Shown piece by piece: positions 44,286 through 55,222 of a DNA stretch of 64,000 nucleotides (positions are counted from its first letter, which is position 1; each line of letters starts with the position of its first letter). The stretch is from Arachis hypogaea (taxonomy: Eukaryota > Streptophyta > Magnoliopsida > Fabales > Fabaceae), in assembly GCF_003086295.3 (NCBI RefSeq), contig NC_092051.1, positions 82,778,445-82,842,444 on the forward strand, read 5' to 3'. The notes beneath the pieces are model-generated. The model did no database searches. It was not told the origin of the DNA and saw nothing but the letters and a program-made list of their open reading frames with translations. The translations under genes and the position numbers were made by a program.

Positions 44286-47090
44286 TTAGGGTGGATTGTA
44301 GTGCTTGACGTCCTCTCCTCTCACTATGAAAACGTCCCCTCTTGATTCATTCATGACCTCTAAATGTTCCATAGAAAGAACTCTTTTGATTGTGAACACT
44401 TGAGGGAGCTGGGAAGGAATGGTCTTGAGGCCAGGTGGGATTGACAGATAATGACTTGAGATCACTTTATCTCCCGGAGAAAAACCTTCAGTGGGAATTT
44501 TCTTGTTTCTCCATCCTCTTGGCAATCTCCCTATCACTCTTCCCTTTCTCTTGAGGATTTCTTCATTGACCCTTATGTCAGGAGGATCCTTCTGATCCGT
44601 TTCCACTGATTCTTGTGGCTCTAACTCTTGCAACTCTTGTTTGCCTTCCAATGACTGTTTTAGAGTCTCAGCTGCTGGATTACTTTCTTCCAAACACGGA
44701 TGGCTACTATCATCTTTGGGCTTTTCAGATTCTGATTCAGGCTCAGATGCAGATTTGAAGACTTTGAAAATGAGCTGTTCATCATGTATTCTCAGAATTA
44801 GTTCTCCTTGTTCTACATCTATGAGCGCTCTAGTAGTGGCTAGAAATGGTCTGCCCAGAATGATAGGGTGTAAATAGCTTTCCTCCATGTCCACAATGAC
44901 AAAGTCTGTGGGGAAATAATAATCTCCTACTTTCACCAGCACATTTTCAACTACCCCTTCAGCTTGCTTCTGAGTTTTGTCAGCCAGTTGTATGATTACA
45001 TCAGTGGATCTCACCTCGTTCAGTTGTAGCCTCTTCATAAGAGTTAGAGGCATCACATTTATGCTAGCTCCTAGATCACAGAATCCTCTGTCTATTTTTG
45101 TTTCCCCTATGATGCAAGGGATATGAAAGCTTCCTGGGTCCGTTTTCTTAGAGAGTGTGTCCTTCTTGATGAGAGCACTGCATTCTTTGTTCATTGTTAC
45201 CGTTTGTCCTCCCTTCAAAACTCTTTTCTTGCTTAACAATTCCTTTAAATACTTGATGTGTGTGGGCATTTGATGAAGAATCTCAAGAAAGGGAATATTG
45301 ACATGCAGAGAATTAAATGTCTCTAGAAACCTTGAATAGGTTTTCCTTTTTTCACCTCCTCCTAACCTCTCAGGAAATGGTGCTTTTGGTTGGTATATTT
45401 CCATCATGCCTTTTTGCAGTTCCTTGGCTTGCTCAGTTCCACCTTCCTGCCTAACTTCTTCCACACCTTCTTTCAAGATTTCTGGTTCGTGCTCTGAGGG
45501 CCTGATTCCTTCTTCTGAGACTTCCTTCAATAAGGTGATGGCCTTGCATTCTTCCCATCTTACTCTCTTTTGTTCCCCTTTAGGATTCTTTTCTGTGTCA
45601 CTAGGGAACACTGCAGTTGATTTGGGGGCCTGTCGAGATAGCTCTCCTACTAGAGATTCCATCCATTTGAGTTTTTCACCATGGTTTCTTAAGGTAGTCC
45701 TCACATCATCCCTGAAGCTTTTCAATTCAATTATGTCTTGACTCATGGTTGCCATCATTCCTTCCATCCGGTTTAATTGATCTTGAAATTGTTGGTTCGG
45801 ATTGGGTTGGGTAGGTTGATTACTTTGGCCATGGTATGATGATTGGGGGTAAGTGTTTTGTGTGGCTTGGTATGATCTTTGGTTGGAGTTTTGGTATGTG
45901 GAATTGTTTTGTTGGTTGTGGTTGTAAGGTTTGTGGTTTTGTGGTTGGGTTTGTTGGTTTCCCCACCCAAAGTTTGGGTGGTTTCTCCAGCCTGGGTTGT
46001 AAGTGTTGGAGTGTGGATCATATGATTGCCTTTGTTGGTTTCCCACATAGTTAACCTCATCCCAATCACCTCCTTCAATGCCTTCTTCCTCTTGATCTTG
46101 TGTGTGTATTGCAGCCACTTGCTTTGTTTCTAATTGCCTGGTAAGCTCTGCTAGTTGCTTGGCAAACACCTTGTTTTGGGCTAGAATTGTATCAACATGG
46201 TTCAGCTCCATGACTCCCTTAGTGTTGTGCCTTTCTGATGCATAGTAGTACTCATTCTCAGCCACTGTCTCGATCACTTCAATGGCTTCTTCCACGGTCT
46301 TTTTCTTGTTCAATGAACCTCCTGATGAATGGTCTACAGCCTTCCTTGATTCATAAGAGAGCCCATCATAGAAGATGTGCAATTGCACCCAATCATGGAA
46401 CATGTTTGGTGGGCATTTCCTTGTCAAGTCCTTGAATCTCTCCCATGCCTCGTAGAGAGTTTCACCATCTTGTTGTCTAAAAGTCTGAACCTCAGATCGA
46501 AGCCTATTGACCTTTTGTGGAGGGTAGAAACGTGCCAGAAACTTGCTTTCCACCTCATCCCATGTTGTTAAACTCCCCCTTGGGAATGATTCCAGCCACT
46601 TAGCTGCTTTGTCCCTAAGTGAAAATGGGAACAAAAGCAGTTTATAAGCATCTTCCTGGACTCCATTGGACTTCACAGTGTCACAAATTCTCAGGAATTT
46701 TGTGAGATGTTGGTTTGGGTCTTCATTAGCACTTCCTCCAAAAGAACAATGATTTTCCACCAGTGATATTAGCTGTGGCTTGAGCTCAAAATTGTTGGCC
46801 TGAATGGGTGGTTTCTGGATGCTACTACCACAATTCCCAGAGGTTGGGTTTATGTATGAACTAAGAACCCTCCTCTCAGGAATGGCATTGTTTCCATCAG
46901 CTCTCTCATGGTTGTGAACTTCTCTATCCATGTTGAGATCTAGAGCTTCCTCAAAATTGTCCTCAGATTCTCCTTCAGATTCCTCTTCTCCCACTACTCT
47001 CTTCCCTCTTGCTTCCCTTCTAAGTCTATGAAGGGTCCTTTCCGGTTCGGTATATGGAGGAGTTGATGTGTCTCCTCTCCTACCTGTCAT
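44286..47090 (-). CDS. gag-pro: gag-protease polyprotein of F fused to an integrase C-terminal tail
   Basis: 934 codons, uninterrupted. I chose ATG 47090 (MTGRRGDTSTPP) because the I copy aligns from there; an upstream Met lies at 47117. Order: charged N-terminus with an EPERT motif; gag domain at about 120-260 (AKWLESFPRGSLTTWDEVES, then TLYEAWERFKDLTRKCPP); Gln/Asn/Tyr-rich linker at about 350-470; Glu-rich linker; protease at about 655-770 with catalytic DLGAS at residue 671 (Leu in place of the usual Ser/Thr) and ILGRPFLATT; then a direct switch near residue 865 to a tail (FSPGDKV, KTIPSQLPQVFTIKRVL, GEDVKHYNPP) resembling the end of integrase. No CCHC knuckle is seen. The deletion kept the frame open. 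Confidence 0.92.
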   Translation of the reverse strand: MTGRRGDTSTPPYTEPERTLHRLRREARGKRVVGEEESEGESEDNFEEALDLNMDREVHNHERADGNNAIPERRVLSSYINPTSGNCGSSIQKPPIQANNFELKPQLISLVENHCSFGGSANEDPNQHLTKFLRICDTVKSNGVQEDAYKLLLFPFSLRDKAAKWLESFPRGSLTTWDEVESKFLARFYPPQKVNRLRSEVQTFRQQDGETLYEAWERFKDLTRKCPPNMFHDWVQLHIFYDGLSYESRKAVDHSSGGSLNKKKTVEEAIEVIETVAENEYYYASERHNTKGVMELNHVDTILAQNKVFAKQLAELTRQLETKQVAAIHTQDQEEEGIEGGDWDEVNYVGNQQRQSYDPHSNTYNPGWRNHPNFGWGNQQTQPQNHKPYNHNQQNNSTYQNSNQRSYQATQNTYPQSSYHGQSNQPTQPNPNQQFQDQLNRMEGMMATMSQDIIELKSFRDDVRTTLRNHGEKLKWMESLVGELSRQAPKSTAVFPSDTEKNPKGEQKRVRWEECKAITLLKEVSEEGIRPSEHEPEILKEGVEEVRQEGGTEQAKELQKGMMEIYQPKAPFPERLGGGEKRKTYSRFLETFNSLHVNIPFLEILHQMPTHIKYLKELLSKKRVLKGGQTVTMNKECSALIKKDTLSKKTDPGSFHIPCIIGETKIDRGFCDLGASINVMPLTLMKRLQLNEVRSTDVIIQLADKTQKQAEGVVENVLVKVGDYYFPTDFVIVDMEESYLHPIILGRPFLATTRALIDVEQGELILRIHDEQLIFKVFKSASEPESESEKPKDDSSHPCLEESNPAAETLKQSLEGKQELQELEPQESVETDQKDPPDIRVNEEILKRKGRVIGRLPRGWRNKKIPTEGFSPGDKVISSHYLSIPPGLKTIPSQLPQVFTIKRVLSMEHLEVMNESRGDVFIVRGEDVKHYNPP

Positions 47091-47349
47091 ACAAGAACAC
47101 AGCTCAAACACAAACAAGTAAAATACTCTTGGTTAATGGAAGGGTATGGTTAGATCAATTGAGGAATTAAATCAAACAGTTAGTGAGTCAGTGAGTTAGT
47201 TGCATGAATTTAAAGGCATAAAGAAAGAAAGCATGTAACCAAGTGCAGAAATTAAAATTCAACAAGTAGCTAAAACAGAATTAACAAAGCAAGAGAAAAT
47301 TGCTCAATCTAGTTAGCTTCCAATTTGAGAATTGTCAATCGAAAACCAA
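47091..47349 (-). other. 5' leader of element F
   Basis: Short untranslated leader between primer site and gag. No gene and no strong signal seen. Confidence 0.6.
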
Positions 47350-47367
47350 TCCCCAGCAACGGCGCCA
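47350..47367 (-). other. Primer-binding site, tRNA-Asp type, element F
   Basis: Minus strand TGGCGCCGTTGCTGGGGA, complementary to tRNA-Asp with one mismatch. The six-base spacer agttta separates it from the LTR end, as in I. Confidence 0.9.
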
Positions 47368-48330
47368 TAAACTTGATGCACATAAACTAGTTATGCTACG
47401 ATTTAGGAAATTGCACGATCGGCAAAATTCCTTCCGGCAAGTGCACCGGTTATCGTCGTCAAGTAAAAACTCACAATAGAGTGAGGTCGAATCCCACAAG
47501 GATTGGTTGAGTGAGCAATTCGGATTAGAAGTGTGTTCTAGTTGAGCGGAATCAAGAATTGAGATGATAATTGCGGAATGTAAAATTGGCGGGAAAAGTA
47601 AATGACAAGAAAATTAAATGGCTGAATCTTAAATTGCATGAATTAAAGAGCAGAATGTAAATTGCTGAAATTAAAAGGGAATGGGGATGATTGCAAGAAT
47701 TGAATTGCAGAATGTAAAGAGAAAGTGGAAATCAGAAATGGGGAATTCATTGGGTTTAGGAGATATTGAAATCTCCGAATCAAAACATGTAAATCTCTTC
47801 CTCAACCAATGCATTCATTAAATTTTGCTTGGCAATCTTATATGATTGGATCCCAATTCCTTGGCTCACCAATGCTCTCTAAAAACAAACAAATTCCCAA
47901 TCCCTTGGTTTAAATGTTCATAAGAAGAGATGATGCTTGATCACTGATTATACCACACAATTTCATGAACCACAATTTGGTAGGATTACATGTCACAATA
48001 TCCATCCAAACCCCAATCCAATCCACTGTGAGAAAGCTTCTCTAGCATGAATCCTCCATTCCTTTCCCAAGGCTCCGAAGGATTCCAAATATGAGTAGTC
48101 TCTTTCCCAAGACAACTACTCAATGGAATTAGATCGAGAAGCTTTCTAACAAATTTCAAGAGAAAAGATTGAAGAAGAAGATAAACTATTATTGATTCAT
48201 TGAATTACAATAGAGCTCCCTAACCCAATGAAAGGGGGTTTAGTGAATCATAGCTCTGAATTCAATTACAAAGAAAAGGAAACTAGCTAAAAGTGAAAGT
48301 AAAAGTTCTTTCTAACTTAACTTCTATCCT

Positions 48331-48337
48331 ATTTATA
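48331..48337 (-). promoter_or_regulatory. TATA box of F 5' LTR
   Basis: Minus TATAAAT within tgtataaataggatag, downstream of the palindrome array. It would drive the genomic transcript of F. Confidence 0.65.
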
Positions 48338-48659
48338 CACTTTCTATATTGAGCTTCAGTTGTGCTTCTTGGGCTTTGAGGCCTCTCTTTGCTTTCCTTT
48401 TGCCTTGGGTTTATGATCCATAATCTTGATGAGGTTGTTGATCCAAATCCTGTAACATTTATTGAGCCAACTTAGTGATAATCAAATAATGACACATGAC
48501 TCAATAATTTGAGATTTCAAACTCATCAATCCTTCAGGCCCAATCCCATAAACCATGATATTCAATTGGGTTTCATACCAAAGTAAGTTTAAGTTAATAC
48601 TTGTGCTCAAAGACTAACTTAAATCACAATATTTTTGGCCCAGAAACCCTTTTCAAGAG

Positions 48660-49552
48660 TGGCGTTTAAGTTGTAGTTTAAGCTTAAACCGCAACTTAAA
48701 CGCCAGACACTTCCAGTGAGGCCATTTGTAGAAGCACGTTTAAGTTTCAGTTAAGGTTAAACTGAAGCTTAAACGTGGAAATGGAAGAATGGTAGCCCTG
48801 GAGAGTAATGTAGTCGAACACGTTTAACCTCCAGTTTAAGGTTAAACTGGAGGTTAAACGTGGAAAAGGAATGAGGCATCCTGGAGGTCGAACACGTTTA
48901 ACCTCCAGTTTGAGGTCAAACTGGAGGTTAAACGTGGAAAGGGGTGTAGGCATACTGGAGGTCGAACACGTTTAACCTCCAGTTTGAGGTCAAACTGGAG
49001 GTTAAACGTGGAAGCTTGGAATGGTGGCCCTGGAGGTGTCGAACACGTTTAACCTCCAGTTTGGGGTCAAACTGGAGGTTAAACGTGGAGGTGGAGAGAG
49101 CAACCCTGGAGTGGAGAAACTATCGAACACGTTTAACCTCCAGTTTGAGGTCAAACTGGAGGTTAAACGTGGAAGCTTGGAGAGAGCAACCCTGGAGTGG
49201 AGAAACTATCGAACACGTTTAAGCTCCAGTTTGAGTCAAACTGGAGCTTAAACGTGGAATGGCCCCTGGTACTCTTCCTGGTTCTGGCGTTTAACCTCCA
49301 GTTTGAGGTCAAACTGGAGGTTAAACGTGGAACTCCTCCTTGGGTGGCATACTCATTCTGGCGTTTAACCTCCAGTTTGAGGTCAAACTGGAGGTTAAAC
49401 GTGGAATGCTCCTTAAGTGAGGCTTTTCATTCTGGCGTTTAACCTCCAGTTTGAGGTCAAACTGGAGGTTAAACTTCAATCCCAGCATTTCTTATCCTTC
49501 ATGATTTTTGGCGTTTAAGCTCCAGTTTAGGCTTAAACTGGAACTTAAACTC
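48660..49552. repeat. Array of 12 long palindromes in U3 of F (5' LTR)
   Basis: Near-identical to 39411-40296. One arm mismatch of the 3' LTR copy (aaactagaggtt at about 40205) is the intact aaactggaggtt here. Confidence 0.95.
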
Positions 49553-50162
49553 CACATGTTATATACAAGCTTCCTTTATTGATTTTGTTGCTTCCTTGCT
49601 TAGCCTCTTCTTCCCTGAAATCATCCAAACAATTGCATCAAAGTCTTGCAAAATTTCATGAGAAATCTTTCATTCATAGCATTTAAGTAATATAACTAAA
49701 ACTCATGGAATTTGCATCAAAATCATATTGTTTGGATGGTTCATTACTTTGTTCTTCATTTAACCATTTTTGGTTACTTTAAGCTCAAGAAAATGCATAA
49801 AACAACTAAAACTAACAAAAAAATGCTAGTGAAACTAGCCTATGATGCCTTGGCATCAGCCAACTCCAAAAAGTCACTTGGGCGTGCCACTTGAGGATCC
49901 AGGCATGGCACGCCAAGCTTGAAGAGTCCACAAATGTATGGGCGTGCCACTTGAACAGCATGGTGTGGCACGCTGGTACAAAAATCCAGAAAAGGGACTG
50001 AAGGCAATTGAAGACTGGGCGTGCCACTTGATGTCGAAGGCGTGGCACGCCAGGCTCTCAATCTCACTTAGGCATGCCACTTGAGTGACCAGGCGTGGCA
50101 CGCCAATGCACAAAGAGGCCAAAGCAAGGGCTAGGCGTGCCACTTGATGTCGAAGGCATGGC

Positions 50163-52633
50163 TAAGGTATAATAATTGATGAATTGGAATGATTGATAAA
50201 TGGCTATATTTCTATTGATAGTATGATGTTGGAGATTGATGTCGAAATTGATGATGATGATGGTTAGTAAGGGTATTATTAGGTATTTGATAGTGAGAAT
50301 TGATGATCTTTATGTGTTGCTAGGCTATGGATTAAAGGAAAGGTATATAAATATGGTTTAGGTACCTTGGGATAATTTTGAATGTGGGATATGTGATTTT
50401 GGATTGAGGGTTGGTTAAAATTAAGGTTATGAGGTTTTGGGTACAAATGGATTTTTGCTGAACTTTGTCTGATCAAAACTTTTGCTTCGATTTTTAAAAC
50501 TTGTTGAATTTGGTTTAGAATTAAAGATTATTGAAAACCCTTCGATTTGATATAAAATTTGTAAAATTTAGAATTTTGTAGAGGAAGTTATGATCATTCA
50601 AAGATTGGTGTCGAAATCTGAAATTCTGCAGAGTTGCCTAATTTTGTGATTTCTGGTATGTGCGCATGCACACACCAAGGAAGTTTTACAACATGTGCGT
50701 ACGCACAGACCTGTGTGAATGCACAAATTGGGAAGGGTGGTCTGTTGGGGGCACTAGCACAGGTTGTGCGACTGAACAGACTTGTGAATTTTTATACCTG
50801 TGCATACGCACACTCCTGTGCATACGCACACTTTAAAAATCTTCCTGGGTGTGCGCACGCACACCCTTGTGCGCACGCACACGCCCTGTTTCTCAAATTT
50901 AAACTTTGTTTTCAACTATTTCACCTTCCCAACAAACTTGTAAGTTTCTGTGACACCATTTTAAGACTTTTGGGCCTATTTTTGGGTATCAGAATAAGGG
51001 AAGGTCCTAGGAGTTTTAATTTGGTTTTTACTTTGAAAAGTTAGCAAACAGAGGTTTAGGTTTCTGGTGTAGTAAGGATGAACTGGTTGAGAGAGAAGGA
51101 AGAATGGTGAATATGGTGATTGCTGATAACGAAATTGAGAAACTGATGAACTAGGGAGTTTGGAAAGGAACTTATGACTTGATGATGGTTGTGATGAGTA
51201 TGAGTGGAAGTGTGTTTAGAGGAGTGGCCTCTAAGATTGAATATGTAATTACGATATGCATTGTTCTCCGTCGTAAAGGCTATGGCAATCTCCCGCTTAC
51301 ACTCAGATGTGAGAGGAGAAGCTGGGCTTCTCACTCATATTTCTCGCAACCAGAGAAAGGTGGTATGGCATGCTCCCTCGGAATATTTCCCTCTGAAATG
51401 AGAAGTTGGTAGGTCACTTATCCTTTGAAATTATTCCTCCTGAAAATGCGATTTCTCTTTGATTGCAAGGTGCTAGTGCACTAACCCACAGAATCATGCG
51501 GCAACCAGAGGAGGGTGGTAGGGCACACTCCCTTGGAATGTTTCCCTCTGAAAAGAGAAGGTGGTAGGGCACTCATCCCTCGGAATTATTCCTCCTTATG
51601 CGCAATAGAGAGACTAATCCGGGAGTTGTCGGCCAGATTTTCTGTCAGGTTTGGCATTAACCGACATGTGATATCACAGCCAATAGGGCAGACATTCGTC
51701 ATGTGCATCTTCTCTATGCTTACTTGCTTTGTTTGCTTGAGTTTGCCTAATTGTATAACATGCCTACATGCTTCTTGAACTACTTGTTGTATATGAATAT
51801 TATCTGTGTTTTACTTGTTTGCATTAATTGTGATTGTCTGGTGCTGAGGACGTTAGGTAGGTGGTGGCGATGGGATCGCACGGAGGTTAGGGTGGCGAAG
51901 GCTGTGGGATACAGCGGTGTGACTTGTTCTAGTTAGAAATCTCCTAAGTTAGATAACCCTGCTTATGGTTTATGGTTAAGTTCTTTATTTATTTATTTTT
52001 GTTCTAAGCTTGAATAGTATGCAATGTGAAGTTCTAGGATTGCCTACGGCGTCCCAGAGCCTTACATCTTACATTATTTGGCACTGTTACCATACTGAGA
52101 ACCTTCGGTTCTCATTCCATACTTTGTTGTTGTTTTTCAGATGCAGGTCATAATCTACTTCGGTGAGATTGCAGATCTGGTGACAGAGCAGAGTATGGTT
52201 CGTTTATTGTTTATTTTTATTTTACTTTCATCATAGTATTCTCTCACCTTTTGTATATTTATCTTTATGGCCTTAGAGGCTTATTTGAGAGTTAGGTTGT
52301 ATAAGCTGTTTTAATTCTAAAACTCTGTACCTTTCGATTTGTAACTAGTCGGCTCAAACTCCACAAGCTGCGGCTAATTCTCTATGAATATTATATTTTT
52401 ATATTTATATATGTTTTATTCTCTTATACCTATACCTTGTATCTTATGCATTAGCTTCGTGTGAACGTTTCACGCTTTTGTAATTCTGTCTTTGAGCTTA
52501 ATCCTTCATCAGGCTTCTAGAATATAATATTCCCTCCTATATATAAATATGTATAAGCCTTAGAATTGTCGTAACCTCTGGTTAACCTTTGTTTTTTGAC
52601 TAGGGGTAAAGCTTAGGGTAATTAGGATGTTAC
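50163..52633 (+). repeat. LTR remnant H1 (group 3)
   Basis: Ends ...gggtaattaggatgttaca at 52633. The LTR end type and the inverted copy H2 (starts tgtaacaccctaattacccc at 58942) define it. The left end is not a clear LTR start, so it is truncated or imprecise. It contains TGTGCGTACGCACA-type palindromes at 50656-50882 and a duplicated ggtggtagggcac block (about 51360-51560). No gene. Family not recognised with certainty; the ending resembles LTRs of chromovirus-type elements. Confidence 0.7.
50656..50882. repeat. Array of GTGCG(T/C)ACGCACAC palindromes
   Basis: Seven or so units such as tgtgcgcatgcacacac, atgtgcgtacgcacag, ctgtgcatacgcacac, gtgtgcgcacgcacac and ttgtgcgcacgcacac, with 10-30 bp spacers. 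Confidence 0.88.
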
Positions 52634-53362
52634 ATCATCCAATTAAGTATCTGTCTCGGAAGAGAAGTTGCTCATACTTGGATTTCCTCTGAACCTTGGA
52701 AGAGGAATGAGGAAATCATGCTAGAAATGCTTTCTCATGTTGGACCGGATTGGGGGTTGGATGGATATAGTGACATATAATTCTACTAATACTTTGATTT
52801 GGAAAAACATGTGGTATAATCAGTGATCGTACTTCATCTCTTCCCATAAGCAATTAGATAAAAGAATTGGACAATTGTTCAAGCTTAAAGAGATTGAATT
52901 GCCAAGGAATTGGGATTCAATCACCTAAGATTGCCAAGAGATCAATGAGTTGCATGGATTGAGGAAGAGATGAGAATAAACTTGATCCAGAGAATACAAT
53001 ATCTCCTGAGCCCAATGAACTTTCCATTTCTGATCTCTCCATTCTCTATATTCTACTGTTTTACATTTATGATCCTCGTCCCCATTCCCATTTAAGTTTC
53101 TACAATTTACTTTCTACCATTTATATTCTGCCATTTACTTTCTGTTATTTACATTTCTTGCTATTTACATTTCCCGCCATTTTAATTTCTACAATTGCCA
53201 ATTTAAATCTGCTTAGTTCAACTAGAACACTCCTCTGATTAAAGTTGCTCAACCAATCAATCCATGTCGGATTCGACCTCACTCTACTGTGAGTTTTTAC
53301 TTGACGATAATTTAGTATACTTGCCGATGGAAATTTGTAGAGATACAGATTTTCGTGCATCA
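52634..53362 (+). repeat. 5' LTR of element I, right part
   Basis: Matches, in reverse, the solo LTR 9343-10035 and ends ...CGTGCATCA. The left part was removed when or after H1 arrived. Confidence 0.85.
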
Positions 53363-53368
53363 AGTTTA

Positions 53369-53386
53369 TGGCGCTGTTGCCGAGGA
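53369..53386 (+). other. Primer-binding site of element I
   Basis: TGGCGCTGTTGCCGAGGA, tRNA-Asp type with two mismatches; six-base spacer agttta after the LTR. Confidence 0.82.
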
Positions 53387-53631
53387 TTGATTTTGCATTG
53401 ACAATGATTAAATTGGAGGAAAATTAGATTGAACACTTTTCTTTTCATTGTAGATTAGTTTTATTTCAATTTTTATTGCTATTCTATGTAATTAAGTTGT
53501 TTTTCCTTATTTATTTACTTTCTAGCACACTAATCCACTAACTGTTTGATCAATTGCACTAACCACTCTAACCATAATTTTCAACAATAGTGAATCCTTC
53601 ACTTGCATTCACTTGTTTGTTTGCTGAGTGT

Positions 53632-55222
53632 TTGATAGGTAAAAGAGGAGGAGCCTCTACCTTTTTTGATAGTGAACCTGAGAGGACCTTCCTTAGATTA
53701 AGGAGGGAAGCAAGAGGTAAAGGCATAGTCAGTGAAGAAGAGTTGGAAGAAGATCTAGACGCTCCAATGGAGGAGGGAGCACATAATCATGTTGGAGCGA
53801 GTGATGGTAATCATGTTGGGCAGGAAAAAAGAGTGCTAGGCTCTTATATCAATCCCAATCCTGGGAATTGTGGAAGCAGCATCTTGAAACCTACCATACA
53901 TGCCAACAATTTTGATCTCAAACCACAACTAATAACTCTTGTTCAAAACAAGTGTTCATTTGGAGGAAATGCTCAAGAAGATCCAAACTAACATCTAACC
54001 AAATTCTTGAGAATTTATGACATAGTGAAGGCTAATGGTGTTCACCCTGACACCTACAAACTGCTTTTGTTTCCTTTTTCTCCCAGGGATAAAGCATTAA
54101 AGTGGCTAGAGTCATTTCCAAAAGAGAGTTTGACAACTTGGAAAGAGGTGGTGAATAAGTTCTTGGCAAGATTTTACCCTTCCCAAAGAATTAATAAGTT
54201 GAGGGCTGAGGTACAAATGTTTAGACAATAAGATGGGGAAACGCTCTATGAAGCATGGGAGAGATACAAGGAGTTGACAAGAAGGTGCCCTCCGGACATG
54301 TTCAATGAATGGGTACAGCTGCACATTTTCTACAAAGGATTGTCACAAGAATCAAAGAAGGCCATAGATCACTCTTTAGGAGGCTCTCTCAATAAGAAGA
54401 AGACAATTGAAGAGGCCATAGACATCATAGAAACCATGGCCAACAATGAATACTTCTACGCCTCTGATAGTAACCCAAGAAAAGGAGTGATGGAGCTGAG
54501 TCACATGGATGCATTGCTAGCTCAAAACAATTTGATTACCAAGCAATTAGCAGACCTCACCAAGCAAATAGAGAGGAACCAAGTTACAGCAGTCAATACT
54601 CAATCACCAGCTCAAGAAGGCTTGAATGCAAAGGAAGGAGGTGATTGGGAGCAAGCCAATTATGTTGAAAACTCATCAAGACAATCCTATGATCCACACT
54701 CCAAAATCTATAATTCTGGTTGGAAGAACCACCCAAACTTTGGGTGGAGAAACCAGCAAAACCAGAGCAAAGATCATAGACCTCATAACTCCAACCATTA
54801 CAACAATTACACTTACCAACACTCCAACCAAAGACCATCTCAAACCCCACACAACAACTCCTTCCAACCTCCATATCAAGCATAAAACAGTCATCTTTAA
54901 CTTTCTAATTCCAACCTACCATCACCATCTGAGGATAGATTATCCCAGATTGAGGCCTTGCTTGGAGAACTTTACAAGGAGCCTAAGGACATGAGAGTTT
55001 TCAGGGAGGAGGTAATATCTAATATGCAAAACTAAGGGGCTACCATCTAGAAGCTTGAGGCACAAGTGGGATACCTATCTAAGCAAATTCCAACCCATAG
55101 TTCTCCTAGTGATACCATGGCAAACCCAAGGGAGGAATGTAAAGCTATTACACTAAGAAGTAGGAAGGAATTGAAGGAAGCCTCAAGGGAAACACAAGGA
55201 AAGAAAATGGATGAACACTTAA
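53632..55222 (+). pseudogene. gag: gag of element I, broken
   Basis: Homologous to the first half of F gag-pro: GKRGGASTFF start with the EPERT motif, then the gag domain (LKWLESFPKESLTTWKEVVN, TLYEAWERYKELTRRCPP), the MELSHMDALLAQNN helix and the Asn/Tyr/His-rich linker. The presumed start codon is TTG. Two in-frame TAA stops (about 53989 and 54229) lie where F has Gln codons, and more stops follow after 54883. After an ECKAITLRSRKEL block the frame ends near 55222 and integrase follows at once, so protease to RNase H are deleted. Confidence 0.9.

Larger units (their letters stand above)
38118..49858 (-). mobile_element. Young Athila-like non-autonomous element F (complete, 11,741 bp)
   Basis: Two 2485-bp LTRs (38118-40602 and 47374-49858) with four differences found by eye, a perfect 5-bp duplication GCCAA on both sides, primer site 47350-47367, one long gag-protease frame and an intact ORF3. 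Reverse transcriptase, RNase H and nearly all of integrase are absent. Low LTR divergence, intact frames and perfect duplication all indicate a very recent insertion, which needs enzymes from another element. Confidence 0.96.
47374..49858 (-). repeat. 5' LTR of element F
   Basis: 2485 bp, same length as the 3' LTR. TATA box (minus) at 48331-48337. Palindrome array at about 48660-49552 with the same 12 units. Confidence 0.96.
37603..50162 (+). repeat. 3' LTR of element B, split by element F, 3' end missing
   Basis: 37603-38117 and 49859 to about 50162 are the first 820 bp of an LTR that is complete at 61532-63997 (copy G). It starts TGATGACTTGCATCATTTAC right after the polypurine-like tract. 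F sits inside the GGCACGCCA array, and G shows the uninterrupted sequence across the same site. Sequence similarity stops at about 50162, where H1 begins. Confidence 0.88.

Noticed and set aside
51179..51936. Small plus-strand open frames in H1
   Set aside because: No domain, not conserved in H2, and within an LTR remnant.
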